From Vespula vulgaris (lineage: Eukaryota > Arthropoda > Insecta > Hymenoptera > Vespidae), in the NCBI RefSeq assembly GCF_905475345.1, contig NC_066603.1, forward strand, positions 1,234,001-1,298,000: 64,000 nt of DNA, in the 5' to 3' direction. The notes beneath the pieces are model-generated. The model searched no databases and was not told the DNA's origin. It saw nothing but the letters and a program-made list of their open reading frames with translations. A program made the position numbers and the translations under genes. Positions 24,690 to 38,181 of the stretch are shown here, piece by piece. Position 1 is the stretch's first letter. Each line of letters begins with the position of its first letter.

Positions 24690-26010
24690 AGATTATTCAA
24701 AGAACGTACTGCCTACTGATGGTATTACGATGTTTACTCGTGGAAATTGGTAGCATGAATGACCCATTGACAGTGAATCGGTCTGGTTATATTGTTTTCG
24801 CACATGGCAGATTACCCCCACTACACCGTTTGATTCTAAAACCAAATAAATCGTATAGATTATTGATCGAATGGGTTATACATTTTTGTACTTACGAACT
24901 CTTCTCTATTACCTGCGGCGAGTGATATAATTTTGTACTTACATTAACTCTTCTCTTTTACGTGCGGGGCATGCGTAGTGCGAGGATTGAGATGCTTACT
25001 GTTGGAAATTCGTGGCAAGACTGGACCCACTGTCAAAGTCGGTCCCCTTATATAGTCTTTCCACGTGGCATAGTATCCCCACTACACCATTTTATTCTAA
25101 AACGAAACAAATCGTACAGATTGTTGAGAGGAAGAGCGATACAATTTTGTTCTTATTAACTCTTCTCTATTACTTCCGGAGAATGCGTACTGCGAGTATT
25201 GCGATGTTTACTCGTGGAAATTGGCAGCATGAATGACCCATTGACAGTGAATCGGTCTGCTTATATTGTTTTCGCACGTGGCAGATTATCCCCACTACAC
25301 CGTTTGATTCTAAAACCAAATAAATCGTATAGATTTTTGATCGAATGGGTTATACATTTTTGTACTTACGAACTCTTCTCTATTACTTGCGGCGAGTGAT
25401 ATAATTTTGTACTTACATTAACTCTTCTCTTTTACGTGCGGGGCATGCGTAGTGCGAGGATTGCCATGCTTACTGGTGGAAATTCGTGGCAAGACTGGAC
25501 CCACTGTCAAAGTCGGTCCCCTTATATAGTCTTTCCACGTGGCATAGTATCCCCACTACACCATTTTTTTCTAAAACGAAACAAATTGTATAGAATATTG
25601 GAAAAATTGTAATTAATTAAATGTTCGAGTTAATTGTACCTAAATTAACTCTTCTTTACTCTTTGTGGAAAACGCGTACTTCGAGAACTGTTATGTATAC
25701 TCGTCAAAATTCGCAGCGATCTTTAATCAGTAACTATCAAAATCGATCAAAGTTCCGATTTTGTTTTGGTCACGCGTGGCAAAGTATCCCCACTTCACCA
25801 TTTAATTCTAAAATAAAATAATTTGCTTAGAATATTGAAGGAAAGAGTGATATAATTATGTATTTGCATTAACTCTTCACTGTTGGTTGCAAGGAATGCG
25901 AGCTTCGAGGTTCATTAATCGGAATACAAAAGGATACTGCTCCAGTACTTATGAAATTGAGTGAATGGATTATTTTTGGTAACTTTACGCGTGGCTTTAT
26001 ATCCAAAATT
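24690..26010. repeat. ~240-bp dimeric repeat (array F)
   Basis: Five to six diverging monomers of about 240 bp. Two monomer types alternate, so the clear repeat is a dimer of about 475 bp (GTTTACTCGTGGAAATTGG at 24,730 and 25,205; CTTACTG.TGGAAATTCGTGG at about 24,990 and 25,465). Each monomer carries TATCCCCACTACACC preceded by a CACGTGGCA or ACGCGTGGC phrase. One type has GGTCCCCTTATATAG, resembling GTCCCCTTATATATACC in array E. The last copies (about 25,690 and 25,985) are degenerate and fade into unique DNA. Short frames are not conserved. Confidence 0.8.
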
Positions 26011-29000
26011 TTAAAGATTTCAAGTTTTAAATTAAAATTCTTTCACATTGATTGTGTGTCACAAATTTTTTAGTGTTTAAGTATTTATGTTATGTACAAA
26101 AATTGTTTAAGTATTTTTTAATACACTCTCGATATATTAAATATTGTTTAAATAATTATAAAATGATCGAATTATTATTTATTGCAACGTTATATAGCTA
26201 TCCAGTGCATGTCAATTTAAATGCGTTTGCTTTATACGGATGTATATATATGTTCGTATGGATATAGCAAGAGCTAGCATCAAGTAAAACTGGTTATAAA
26301 AAATGATCTATGAAAATTCCTTATCATTCCACACATTGAAAACGTTAAATTTTAACGAACTCTAAATTTCATGCTTCGTTACTTTGATCGACCAACGTAT
26401 GTACGTACACGTTGACTAACGATTATTAAAAGAGATAACGCGGAAATTGATAATCGAAGTATCGATTAAAGAGTTACGAGAAAATTGGTTTGCCCATTGA
26501 TACTCATTTATCGTACGAAATAGTTTCGTAAAATTTCTAGAGGTGCTTTCAGAATCATAATACTAATGCGATATTAATTTCCTGACATTGTATGTGTGTT
26601 AGAAATAGTTGCTCGTTATTCTGTACTTTCTTCTCATTCTCGGGATGGTATCGTATATATACGTAGATATGTATACTAAAAGTTAATTTCATTAATATCA
26701 CGCGATTTTACTTTCGAGGTTTAATTTCAAACATACATTACAACTTTTAAACTTTTTCCTATACCTGTTACAAAAATAAAAGTAAAAGTATAGTCACGAA
26801 TTATTTAATTGAAAAATTGTATACAATAACTTTCCAAGTGAAAATTGTTCGTAAATATTTCTAATAAAAAGAAAATGAAAAAAGTTAACGTTGTTCGATG
26901 AAAACTTTACTGTTTTCTCGTTTAATAAAAAGGAAATAATTTGAAGGTATTGCTTACTATTAATGGAGAAACGATGAAGAAAATTATACATATGTACGTT
27001 GTCGCGAAACGAAAAGGACAGGTGCTTCCTTTGGAGAGATCTCATTAAGTCGTAACACAAAGTGGCAGGCTTACCAAGCTCATCTTCCTAGTCGAAATTA
27101 CATAGGATATTTCATGAAACTAATCTCTCTCTCTCTATTCATATATTTAACTAGAGATTCGTCTGCTAAAGCCACATCGTTAAGCAAACGCATTCTTTGC
27201 TCGCCATTATTCGCTGAATATTCTTATTCACAAATTTTCTTCTTATTCGTTCAACTAAAAATATATATCAAAAATTCTTATCCGGTCTGTTCGTAATAAT
27301 ACATTAATATAATTTATTCATATCATTTCAAAATTATACTCGTATATTTACCTCGAACAAATTGCTTCAAAGCAATTTGAATTTTGCGTGCCATTGTTGG
27401 ATAGTTTTGAGTAAATTTGTCAGTAACTCGCAAAGGAGTCGTCGAGAAGAAAATAGAAGGTTGGTGGGAAGAGTTATCTCCCTGGCGTGCGAATGCAAGA
27501 TTTGAAAGAGAGAAAGAGTGAGACTGGCGGTAGGGGGAGAAGAGGTTGAGGAAGAAGAGGAGGAAGAGAAAGAGAAAGAGAAAGAGAAAGAGAAAGAGGA
27601 AGAGAAAGAGACGGTGACAAAGACGAGACGAGCCGAATTGAATTCTTGCTCAACTCGGAACAACCGGATCGTTGGTATCGTTGATTAATCTGCTTCTGTC
27701 AGAACAAGCAGTGTTTGTAATGTTACCTCTTCCATACTGCTAACACAGAGAAGCGTTTCAAAGATTGAGGACATTCTAACACCCAGAATGTGGACGACGA
27801 TGACGACGACGCAGACAACGACGACGGCAATTAATTTACTCTACTCTAACTATCCCAAGAGGTTTCTCAGTTAGTCTATAGCGATATTGACATGGTCCAA
27901 TTGTTTCCGTTTAAAACCGCATTCATTTCTATCTTCGCCATCTCGCTCCTCATTGGAGACTTTCGTTATATTATCTTATCTTCGGTATAACTCTAATTAA
28001 AATAATAATATTTACGAAATTAATGGAATCATAATAATCGAATCGAATTTCTTATTAATTATATTCGAATATTTCTGTTTAATTGATTATCGATCATTTT
28101 ATGTCTAAATATAGGACATTCAATTTATGTGGAATATGACAGTGTAGAATCGATCAGTTTCTCTTATGGATCCTACAAACTTCGCAATAGATCATCTAAT
28201 AGTCGATTAAAAGAAAATAATTTACCTTTGATTACAAAATTTTATTGTAAAAGATTTTTGATCGTAAGGCCTCGAGTCTGATACCGCCGTCCCTGATATT
28301 TCCAAGAAATGAATCTTTTTCCATATAAGAAATAAACGTAATTGTACAAATCTCCTGTCGTCCATTTGATTTTACATTAAAATAAAAAAGAATAAGTTTA
28401 ACTTACATTTTTCTTCGAATATTTTTTGAACGTTTAATGGAAAAATTCTCGAATTAGATGTCGAATCGCGAAAATGCGAAGATGACTATTAGATTATACG
28501 TAGATTAAAATATAACATAGAAATACGGATAATTCATCGTCTCGGATGATAGAACGTTCGATCATGGTTATAATTCGGAAAAGAGAAAATAGTACAAAAA
28601 TAAGATAATCACTTGTAACTTTGCGAAAAATGTCGAATGCATTGTCTTGCTTGATGAATTTCGCAGCAACAACGAATGGCGGGAAGCCGAAACAAAAGAC
28701 GAGAGCGTGTGCATGCGCCCAACGATGTATTGCCAACTTTTCATTAATTCTTTTCTATAAAGAATCTTTTCCGACGATAATTAATGTCAAAAGTAATAAT
28801 ACGTGTTATATTTACCTTGCTATTGTTAACGATAAGGATAATTAAAAGATGGAATAAAAGTTTATTGCGAAAAATTTTCTTGTTCTTATAAAATAAGTGA
28901 AAATAGTTCGAACAAGTATGCAATTGGTATCAATGACGAAGAAGACGTTGATTGGTTGATTGAAAGTCAGCCTTAATAAAGTTGACTTTATACGATACGA

Positions 29001-29444
29001 AAAATATTTAATTGTACGATTTTGAAGAAAAAGAAACCAATTATTTTCTATTTTCTATGTACTATTTTTTTAAATATCGTAATCAATATATTAAATGACA
29101 GTAACGAAGATAAGAAAATATGAAATAGGTGAGAATTTGTTAATTAGGCGGACTATTTTTTTCATCGACTTTAATGAAGCTTAAATAATTTCTCTCTCGC
29201 ATGCGCAGTTGCATTTAATGAATTTGTTACTGCCACGAAGACATTATTTCGCATTTTATGATGCACTATATAGATATTTATAATAATTTCCATCCGTCCA
29301 CATGATCGATTAATGATTTGATAATTGTGTTTCAGTACCGTGCACATGTGTGTCAGTTGTGACGAATATGTGACATGTAACAATAGGTCAAATTAAAAGG
29401 ATTTATGAAAAAATATGCAGTAAATGTATCGATAAAAAGTTAAT
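26011..29444. other. AT-rich intergenic DNA upstream of the FAM114A gene
   Basis: No exon with recognisable protein similarity or splice context was seen. It holds a (GARAGA)n tract at 27,547-27,610 and a GACGAC-rich run near 27,790-27,830. The FAM114A promoter and 5' UTR must lie in its right part, but I see no clear core promoter element. Confidence 0.5.
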
Positions 29445-31725
29445 ATGGCAACATCAGAGAGTGATGATTTTGAGAGTGCTGACGAAGAATTAGCTCATAA
29501 TGTAGCTTCAAAAGTTAATGTAGAAGATACGAGGTGGCCTGGTATGCAATCGGTCGTTGATTCTGAATCGGATGACGATACAGAATGCATTCCACAGTTA
29601 CCCAGAAAAAATATCTTAATCTATGAGAAGCCCAGATTCCGTTCTTTTCCAAGAGAAGTTGCTAACAGTGAAGAAAAGCTTATTACCTTAAAGGACACGC
29701 CTACTAAAGAATGTAATGACGAAGAAAGTAAAGTGTCTGCTGAAAAAATGCAAGAGATTGTTTCTACGGCAGATATAGTAACAGAAACAACAGTAATCAA
29801 AGACAATACATTAGAAACTTGTGCTATAAATCAAGAAAATTCTACAGAAGTTACATCAAAAAATACGTCAACCATCGGTCTTAAAGAGGAAAAGTTGCCT
29901 AGATCTAGAAGATCAGCCGATGGTCCTAGAAAACTTGGTGTCAAAAAACTAGGAACAAAGATTGAAAAAGAGTCTGAAATTACACCTAATACGACTGAAA
30001 ATGTAAAAGAAAATATATCTACAAAGAATGTAATTTCTAAGCAATCTATAAAGGAGATAGATGTTGTTTCTAATATATCTTCTAATAAGGATCTCTCAGA
30101 AGTTGACATGCCTGAAGAATTGAAATCAAATAAAAAATTTAAAGAGATATTTAAACCTCAAGGATGGGAAAAAATTGGTAATAATATAGAATTAGTTGAA
30201 GATCTAACGGAACAAAAAATTCAACCAGTATTAGATAGATTATCCTTAGATGATAAAGATACTGAAAATTCTTTGTGGGCCAATTGGGGTAGTTGGGGAG
30301 TAAGTTCCTTGATTAACACTGCTTCTGCTGGAGTTTCTACTTTGACAACTCATGTTAGTCAAGGATTATCGCTTTTGGAAGAGACAATAAATGTATCGGA
30401 TGCCTCGCAGTTGCAAATGATACAAAATACTCAAGAAGAAGAAGAAGTTGTAATTCCTGGTATAATATATTATTACTATATTACTGTTATATCATATATT
30501 ATATCATAAGTTTATAAATTTCTAATATATATTTGTGCTTACAGAAAAAGAGTCTAAAGAAACCGAATCTAATCTATCTCAAGTACCTTTTGGTTTAAGT
30601 AGTTTTTTATTTGGAGTTTCATCCATTACAAAACTAGTTGAATCAACTGGTAGCAAAGTTATGACCGGTGGTTTAGATACCTTAGAAGCAATAGGTAAAA
30701 AGACAATGGAAGTTCTACAAGAAGGTGATCCTGGTTTAAAAAAAAAGAGAGCATTTTTTATGACAGAAGAAAATAAACCAAATTTATCTCAAATACTTAG
30801 AGAAGCAAAAGAAAAAGCAGCATCTGAAGAAAAAACTATTGAAGAGAAACAGTTGGCAAGGAAAATCCACTTCGAATCTTTATTTGATGATTATCAGGGT
30901 CTGGTTCATCTAGAAGCATTAGAAATGTTGTCAAAGCAGTGTAATATAAAGATTCAAGGATATCTGATAAATCTTGACGCGGAAGATTTGGTGTCCCTGC
31001 AAGAAACATTAGAAGAAGTTAAAGAGTTATGTGACTTAGATGACGAAGAAAATAAATCAGAAAATAAAAAAGATCTCAAAAGTCGTTTGGCTGATGCTTG
31101 CCAAGAATTAGAAATTATTATTACATATGAAAAACTTGAAGATGTAAGCAAATATTATTATGATATAAAAATTGTTATTTACTTATAGCAAGAATATCTT
31201 TTGTAGGTTTGGAATGAAGTTAAATCAAGTTCATATCTTGCCTCGCCCATGTCTCATACGAATCTGGAGATCTTTCAATGTGCTATTTCTACTATAGCAA
31301 AGTTTACAGCAGTTAGTGTGGAAAGGTTTCATAAAACTGCAGAATTACTTTTAATTAAAGAAAGACGTAGTACTGCAAGTGAAGCAGATGCACTTGTTCG
31401 ACTAACACATATCTTAACAGATGAGATTAGTTTACTGGCTACACATTTCTCCGATGTATTAAATGAATTTATTAAAATGTCTAACAATGCAGATAGTATT
31501 AATGATAATATAACAACAATCTTTTTTGAAGTAAGTTTATGTGTGTATGTATATATGTATACATATATACTTATTTTTTATTTATTTATTTATTAAAAAT
31601 TACTTAATTTTATATTATCATTACTAATATTTAATTTTTTATTCGTTCAGGCTGAAAATGCAAGTTCGTACATTCAAGATGCTTTTAAATTGTTAATTCC
31701 AATCTTACAAGTTGGTGCTCTTTAA
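29445..31725 (+). CDS. FAM114A family protein (FAM114A1/A2-like), 4 exons
   Basis: Exons 29,445-30,459, 30,545-31,143, 31,207-31,530 and 31,651-31,725 join with GT-AG introns in frame to 670 codons. The first half is acidic and low-complexity, starting MATSESDDFESADEEL. The family core begins near residue 276 with the tryptophan-rich SLWANWGSWGVSSL, followed by two Ser/Thr/Gly amphipathic stretches (SLINTASAGVSTL and, after intron 1, SFLFGVSSITKLVES), then a helical charged C-terminal half. This order is typical of the FAM114 (DUF719) family, whose vertebrate members have been linked to Golgi/Rab2 association; the molecular role is poorly known. It is somewhat longer than the vertebrate proteins, mainly through the acidic N-terminus. 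The exon-1 frame runs into the intron before stopping, so an unspliced ORF call would mis-end. It is convergent with Nup58; the stop codons are 576 bp apart. The start is the first ATG before the family N-terminus. Confidence 0.92.
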
Positions 31726-31750
31726 ATGGTAAATGCAGTATTTGTTACTA

Positions 31751-31756
31751 AATAAA
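31751..31756 (+). terminator. Candidate poly(A) signal of the FAM114A gene
   Basis: AATAAA lies 26 bases after the stop codon. That is close, and further AATAAA hexamers lie downstream (about 32,273), so the actual end of the transcript is not decided by sequence. Confidence 0.4.
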
Positions 31757-32301
31757 AAATACATGATAAAATAGAACTATTAAGTACTCAAGAGATCAGT
31801 AAATTAATGTAATGATTTTTTTCATATAAAATAGATCAAAATTATGAATTCATTTTCTTTTTTTTTTTTTTAATCTAATTTCCTAATTCCATATAGCGTA
31901 TTATGTCTAATCTACTAGTGATTATTCTTATAAATATTAAAAAGTAATTAAAATATTTTCATTTTCAGGATGATTATCTTGTGATAATGATTTGTTTAAA
32001 TAGAACAATGCAGGTTCGTATATGAGAAAACGATAGATTGATATTTAAGTGTAAATATGATATAATGAAAATTTATATAAAATATCTATTTCAATTATTT
32101 TATATATCAGCATTAAGGTGATGGTTTATAAATATGTATATTATTTTTTAGATCTTCTTATGCACTTTGTATTCATTATTAACAAAGATAATCATGTATG
32201 AAACTCATATTCCAATAACGAAAAAGATGTCTGAAAATTTATCTTATGTTTAATATTTTTATGAATTATGAAAATAAAAAAGAAAAAGAAAAAATGTAAA
32301 A

Positions 32302-35112
32302 TTAATGTTTCCCTCTTTTATTTCCAATCGGTGGTTTTTGCAGTTGGAAACTTGAATTTGATTCAATTGTTGACAAAGGTGCAGTAAGATTTGTTGGCGC
32401 GTTGAAGTTCAAGCTTGCTGTTGGTGGCTTGACAGATGAATCTATGGTTGTATTTATAGCAGAAGGGACTGGTGTTGTAGTTCCCCAAACTGCAACAACA
32501 TAGTTACTAATCAAAACGAATTCATCAAAAGATCATGGTAAACTTAAATGCACGTACATTAGCTGAAGCTGTTGGATGTTTTCCATGAATTCATAGAATC
32601 ATTAATGAGTGTTACACATTATCTGCAGGTTTAATCCATAATTGATATGTAATAGAAATAATCAGCAAAAATTGCTAATGTAACTACTACAATTTTTTCC
32701 TAGATTTGAATAATTCCTGAATTACATAAACTACATCTTACCCATCTTTACACTTACACTAAAGATTCTGCTAGTTAAGAGATACTAGCAGAAATATTAT
32801 CTTTACATACAAATTTTACCACCACTTCTTGAATAATGCAAGTATTATTATATCAACTTTGATGGTAAAGCAGGAGCACTTAAAGCATACATAAAATACA
32901 CAGCCATTCCTTAAGAAGCAAAAGACAAAACTTTTCATTTCTTTTTCTTAGTTAATATATATATATATACCCAAATATAATATTTTATATCTGACAAACA
33001 CAAGTTTGCTCCCAAAATATTATATAGAAAAGCTCCATAATTTTTCCCATAGTTTGTATCACAAAAAAGAAAGTAAAATTCAATACCTCAATAACTAAAA
33101 TACAGCCTCTACTTTTCCCCTGCAAACGCAAAATTAAAATCAAATAATAAAAATAATATGTATAAACAAAGAAAAAATATATATATGTATTATGTATAAA
33201 AAAGACAAATCACAGAGCAGTTTCATGTCTTGTATATATTACTTCTACAGTACTTAATAAGGACGTTAAATGTTAGTAATTTCTACCTTACACTAGATCC
33301 ACGCAAGACCTGAAGGTAGGACATGTTTATGGGAAAGTTGTAACAACGAGAACACACGTTGTCTTGGGAGTTTGTCTTTAGCGTGAAATTAAATTAGTAT
33401 TGCAATGTATTGTAAATCGGTCACATAATTAGTTACCTAGAGGATTTCGCGCATCATAACTGGTTGCTTGAGCGGTATTCAATGCTGTTGAAGATAGGAA
33501 GCTTCTGTTGCCTATTGAAATCAAATTATTTGAATTTCTAATATAATACGTATTTCTCGTTACAAAAATGACGTTCTACCTGGACTAAAAGGTGTTGGAC
33601 CACTAGTAATTCTTCCTATACTGTTCCGCAATGATTTGTCATTTGTCTTAACATCATCAAAAACATTTGTGTTATCTTTTAACACGTATTTTCTAAAATT
33701 TAAATATTGTTCCTTTTGTTGTTGTACTTTTGAATGTACACCTTGCAGTTTTCCAGCAACAGCAACTAAAGACTCATGAAGTTTACTCATAGCCATAGTT
33801 AATTCTACAAGAAAATCGTATAATTTTTATATTCTTTTATAATCAATATTATTTTTAAACTATTAATAAATTATACCTTGTGGAGTTAAGGTCTTTGGTG
33901 TCATCATAGTTTGTATATGTTTTTCTGTTGTTTCAATTTGAGATCTAAATAACATTAAGTCATGTTCGAAATTCTCAGTTAATTCCATGAAAAATAGAAG
34001 CGGCGCATTATTTTCATATTGTAAGCCAGGTGGTGTATCGTTTGTTCTTTGAGCTATTTCCGCATTTTGTAATGCTTTTGCTGTATCTTGCTTTAACTTA
34101 TCGGCAAAAGCACGATCTCGTTGAACAGATCCTGCTAATGTAGTTAAAATTTCCATTAATGATGCAGTATCCTCTGCACAGCGATTTAATGGTCTCGCAG
34201 AACCTCTTGCTATATCAGAAGATAAAACCTTCTGAGTTTTTACAAATTCTCTGATTTAAAAAAAAATATTTTGAGGTTATATACATTTGTTTATAGTAAT
34301 ATAATTAGTCAAATAATTCATTTCTTATTACTTGAATTTATCTATGGTTTGCATCAGTTCATTTGGTAATAAATTTTCTTTTGCAGCTGTTGGACTATTG
34401 CTTCCTTGGGAAAGACCTTTATTATTAACAGAAACATCTAATCCACCTAATCCTCTACTTGTGGTCGAGGTCGTAGTCGTAGTGGTTGTTAATTTTGTAC
34501 CCACTAAACCACCACTACTAATAGAACCAAACAGAGATGCTGTAAATACCAATTGTCACTAAAGTACAGTTATTTTTGGTTTAATTATCATGTCCTAATT
34601 TATTATACGATATTACGTGCACTGGTAGCAGTTCCAAACATTAAACCTCCCGTCGCAGGTGTGGTATTTAAAGGTCCTTTTAATGTTGTGTTTTGAGCAG
34701 GTGTTCCAAAATTACGCCCTGTAAATAAAGGGGCAGAAGTAGTTGGAGTTGAAAATAAATTAGGCGTTGCCGTTGTCGTGACTGTTCCTGCTCCTAACAA
34801 GGTGGTAGCTGGTTGACTTGGTGCAGAAGTTGCCGGTGTTGCTCCAAAACCAAAGGTTAGGCCAGTAGTAGTAGCTGGAGTTGATGTTCCGAATGTTAAC
34901 CCAGTTGCTGGAGTTGTTGAAGTAAAGGACGTGCTATTTAAGTCAATATTATCACCGATATAAGTCGTAATATCATTAACTTATAAATACGAATTTCAAT
35001 GTAAGAGGTTAAGATATTAAGAGGTTAATTAAATCACATACCTCTGAGTTCCGAATCCAAAACCTGAACTACTCGACGTTATAGTAGGCGTTCCAAATGT
35101 AAACGAAGACAT
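32302..35112 (-). CDS. Nup58: Nucleoporin Nup58 (Nup58/45), 7 exons
   Basis: Exons on the minus strand are 35,112-35,042, 34,933-34,617, 34,539-34,332, 34,250-33,877, 33,804-33,580, 33,511-33,437 and 32,489-32,302, giving 485 codons in frame. Residues 1 to about 135 are an FG-repeat domain rich in Thr/Ser/Ala with FG, GFGFG and LTFGFG motifs. Residues of about 190-375 are helical (QTIDKFKEFVKTQ, DKLKQDTAKAL, MELTENFEHDLMLF, MAMSKLHESLVAVAGKLQ), matching the Nup58 coiled-coil region that assembles with Nup62 and Nup54 in the central transport channel of the nuclear pore. A short Ser/Thr/Asn tail follows and ends in a basic KRGKH. The length is close to or a little below insect and human proteins. 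Two donors 9 bp apart end exon 2 (34,617 or 34,608); both keep frame and I chose the first, giving TSAPSLFG. Confidence 0.93.
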
Positions 35113-36972
35113 TTTTACACATTAAACTTACTTGTAAAGCAGAAATAATTAATCTTATAAATCTACAATACACAACACTCTATCACTTTACACGGTAGTC
35201 TGAACTCTTCGAAATCATCTATGTTTTGATTGGTCTACAGAATTGCCCTCTGTAGGAAATTTATAGAACTAAACTTTTAAATATTATGCATTAAATACGT
35301 ACTTTTTGCGATTTTAAACAAAAAATTAATTAATAATAAATTATTTGTATATATAAAAACAATACGATTACAACAATATCGAAATTATATAATTATTATT
35401 TATATTTTTTCTTCTAATTCGCGAAATTTTGTAAAGAACCAATCAGCTTTTTTCTTTTGCGCACTAATACCATATTTTTCAAGTAACTACTTTCAATTCG
35501 AGAATCAGTTGAACCGTTTATTACGTGCGGAAAACATAGAGGTGTATGATTTAATTTTTTCTTCTCCCGATTGTAAAAGGTATAAACAAAATTATCCCAC
35601 ATAATATTTCTATATAACAGATAAATGTACAATTCTAATCTCAATAAAGTATGAAAAAAGTAAAATAAATGTAACACTATTACAGAAGCAAACGATCATC
35701 AAATCTTTTGGCGGTTTGTCCTGGACGTCATTATTACGCAGTTAGGTACAACAAATTATAAAGCAGTTACAAGTTAAAGTTTTCATCGTAATTAGAGGTA
35801 ATTAAAATAATATCTAATATCGCTATCTATCTTTCTTCGACATTATATACGATGATTAGAAAAACAGATAAACGTTTTATAATGATTATAATAAGCTAGA
35901 TATATACACATATATCTATCTATCTATCTATATATATATATAAAACATATAATCACGTTCTCAACGACAATGGTAACACCATCAAACGTTGATTGAATTT
36001 AAGGAAGATGTACGATAATACAAAAAAAAATATAGATAATATTTCGATTTATTATTAAACGTGCCTACGTGATACAAATCAGGGGACAACACAATTTCAT
36101 ATTATCATCTTTAAATGTATTAAATACGTTTTTTTTTTCTTTTCCTTTTTTTTTCTTCCTTGCGTGTACGTGACAAAGTTCTAATTAATTATACAGCTTA
36201 TCTATAGGAAATGGGGTTATTTCAACGAAGTTTACCAGATCGGTACATAGTAGACTATCACAAAGTTGATTGCTGGTTCGATTTCGTACGTGGCGTTGAA
36301 TTCGTACGTGGGCGTTTCTAAAATGATCACAGTCGTGTGTTGAACAAGACTAAAAGAGCTCTCTCCTCCTTCTTCTCTCTATTTCTTTCTATCTCTCTCT
36401 CCATCTTTTTTTATTCTTTTCGAAAAGAATTTCGCCAGATTATATCCGATAGACTCTTTTTTTTAGACTTATACATTATTGTAACATTCCGGGCTCTCTG
36501 ACCACTAATAAAATCGTTTCCATCTTGTTTATATTATACAATTTACAGTACAAACCGTTATAAATCACTTTCAACACGTTTCGCACATAATTCTTTCTGT
36601 TTCTTTTCTATCTTTCATTATTCTTTTTCCTTTATTCTCATCGTGCCCAAAAAGCGTATAATCCGATCCCGTTTGAAAGAAACAAAAAGCAGGAAAGGCG
36701 ATTAAACGCTTGTACGTAGTTTTAGAAGACACCCGGTATAATTTTTACGCTGTAAAACATTTTTACAGAGTAAAATGAGTCGCTCCGGTGATCATGAAAT
36801 ATGATTGACACGACAATATTATTTTTTCTATCATACAAATACAATGAGACAGCGTGTGCGCGCATTTTATGTATGCATGTATGTATGCACGTATCCATGT
36901 ATGTATGTTATGTTATATGTTTATGCATGTCCAGTGTTTTTGTATGCTTGTGTCTTTTTTTATGGGGTTCAT

Positions 36973-36973
36973 T

Positions 36974-37012
<39 letters not shown>
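36973..37012. repeat. Compound (TC)n(AC)n microsatellite
   Basis: A run of TC switches cleanly to a run of AC at about 36,990. Confidence 0.95.
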
Positions 37013-37393
37013 TATTAAAGAATATATTATTCCTAGGTACTTTTGCGATGCCGTGCGATTATTCTAAATATTCAATTGGATGTAAAGATATCAACAATGC
37101 CGTGCTAATATTAATACCAACGATATAGGCGTATATATTTTTACGTTTAAGTTTCGATTTTTTCCAACAAATTATTTTCCTTTTCTATCATTTTTCTCTC
37201 TCTTTCTCTCTCTGTCTCTCTCTTTCCTCTCGATTAACAAATAATAACGATGCAGTATTGTTCTTTTTCTTAATTATCGCTGCATATTAAAAATAATTTC
37301 GAAAAAGGGATTCATAGAAATAATTTTAATTCGCACGTCACCATCGTATGTAAACGACGATATATATACATATATATAAACTTTTCATATAGG

Positions 37394-37432
37394 TATATAT
37401 ATATATATATAACGTATATATACCGACATCTG

Positions 37433-37476
<44 letters not shown>
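37394..37476. repeat. (TA)n tracts
   Basis: Two pure TA runs are separated by a short non-repeat stretch (CCGACATCTG). Confidence 0.9.
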
Positions 37477-37479
<3 letters not shown>

Positions 37480-38057
37480 TGTGTACTCTTTACATTTTAT
37501 ACGTTATTGAATGTCGTCCTAAAATTGAAAATAAAAATAAAAGGGTTTAATTAAAGCGCATACAAATAAACATTCGTATGCATACTTATTTACGTGTGTG
37601 CGAAAACGCAAGCTGTATAAATATGAACTTATTTTTTGCTTCTTTATATCAGATTTTCATCTCTCGTCTCGTTTCGCTTCGCGAAATAGAATAAATACCT
37701 TTTCTTTTTTCTTTTTTCTTTTAGTCCGCTTCTTTTTTCTCTCCTTTGTTTCTTTTTTATATTTTCTTCGACTTTGTATATTTACATACAGAATTTGTTT
37801 TTTTCTAAAACGTTTAAATCCGTTCGAACGTTAAGATAATTTGTCGAGGATTATATCCAGCAAACACACGCGTTCTTTTATTTATTTATTTATTTTCCTT
37901 TTTATCGCTCTCTCTCTCTCTTTTTCTTCTTAATATTATTTACGAATCTCAATAAATTACGCCTGCCAAAGAATGTTTTTTTTTCTTTTTTTATTTGTTT
38001 TTTATTTTGTAATTGCGAGAAAAACGAACATCTTCGTCTCTTCTTCTCTCAACTGGT

Positions 38058-38181
<124 letters not shown>

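Noticed and set aside
1..26010. Telomeric repeat tract
   Set aside because: No run of TTAGG or a related short telomeric unit is present on either strand.
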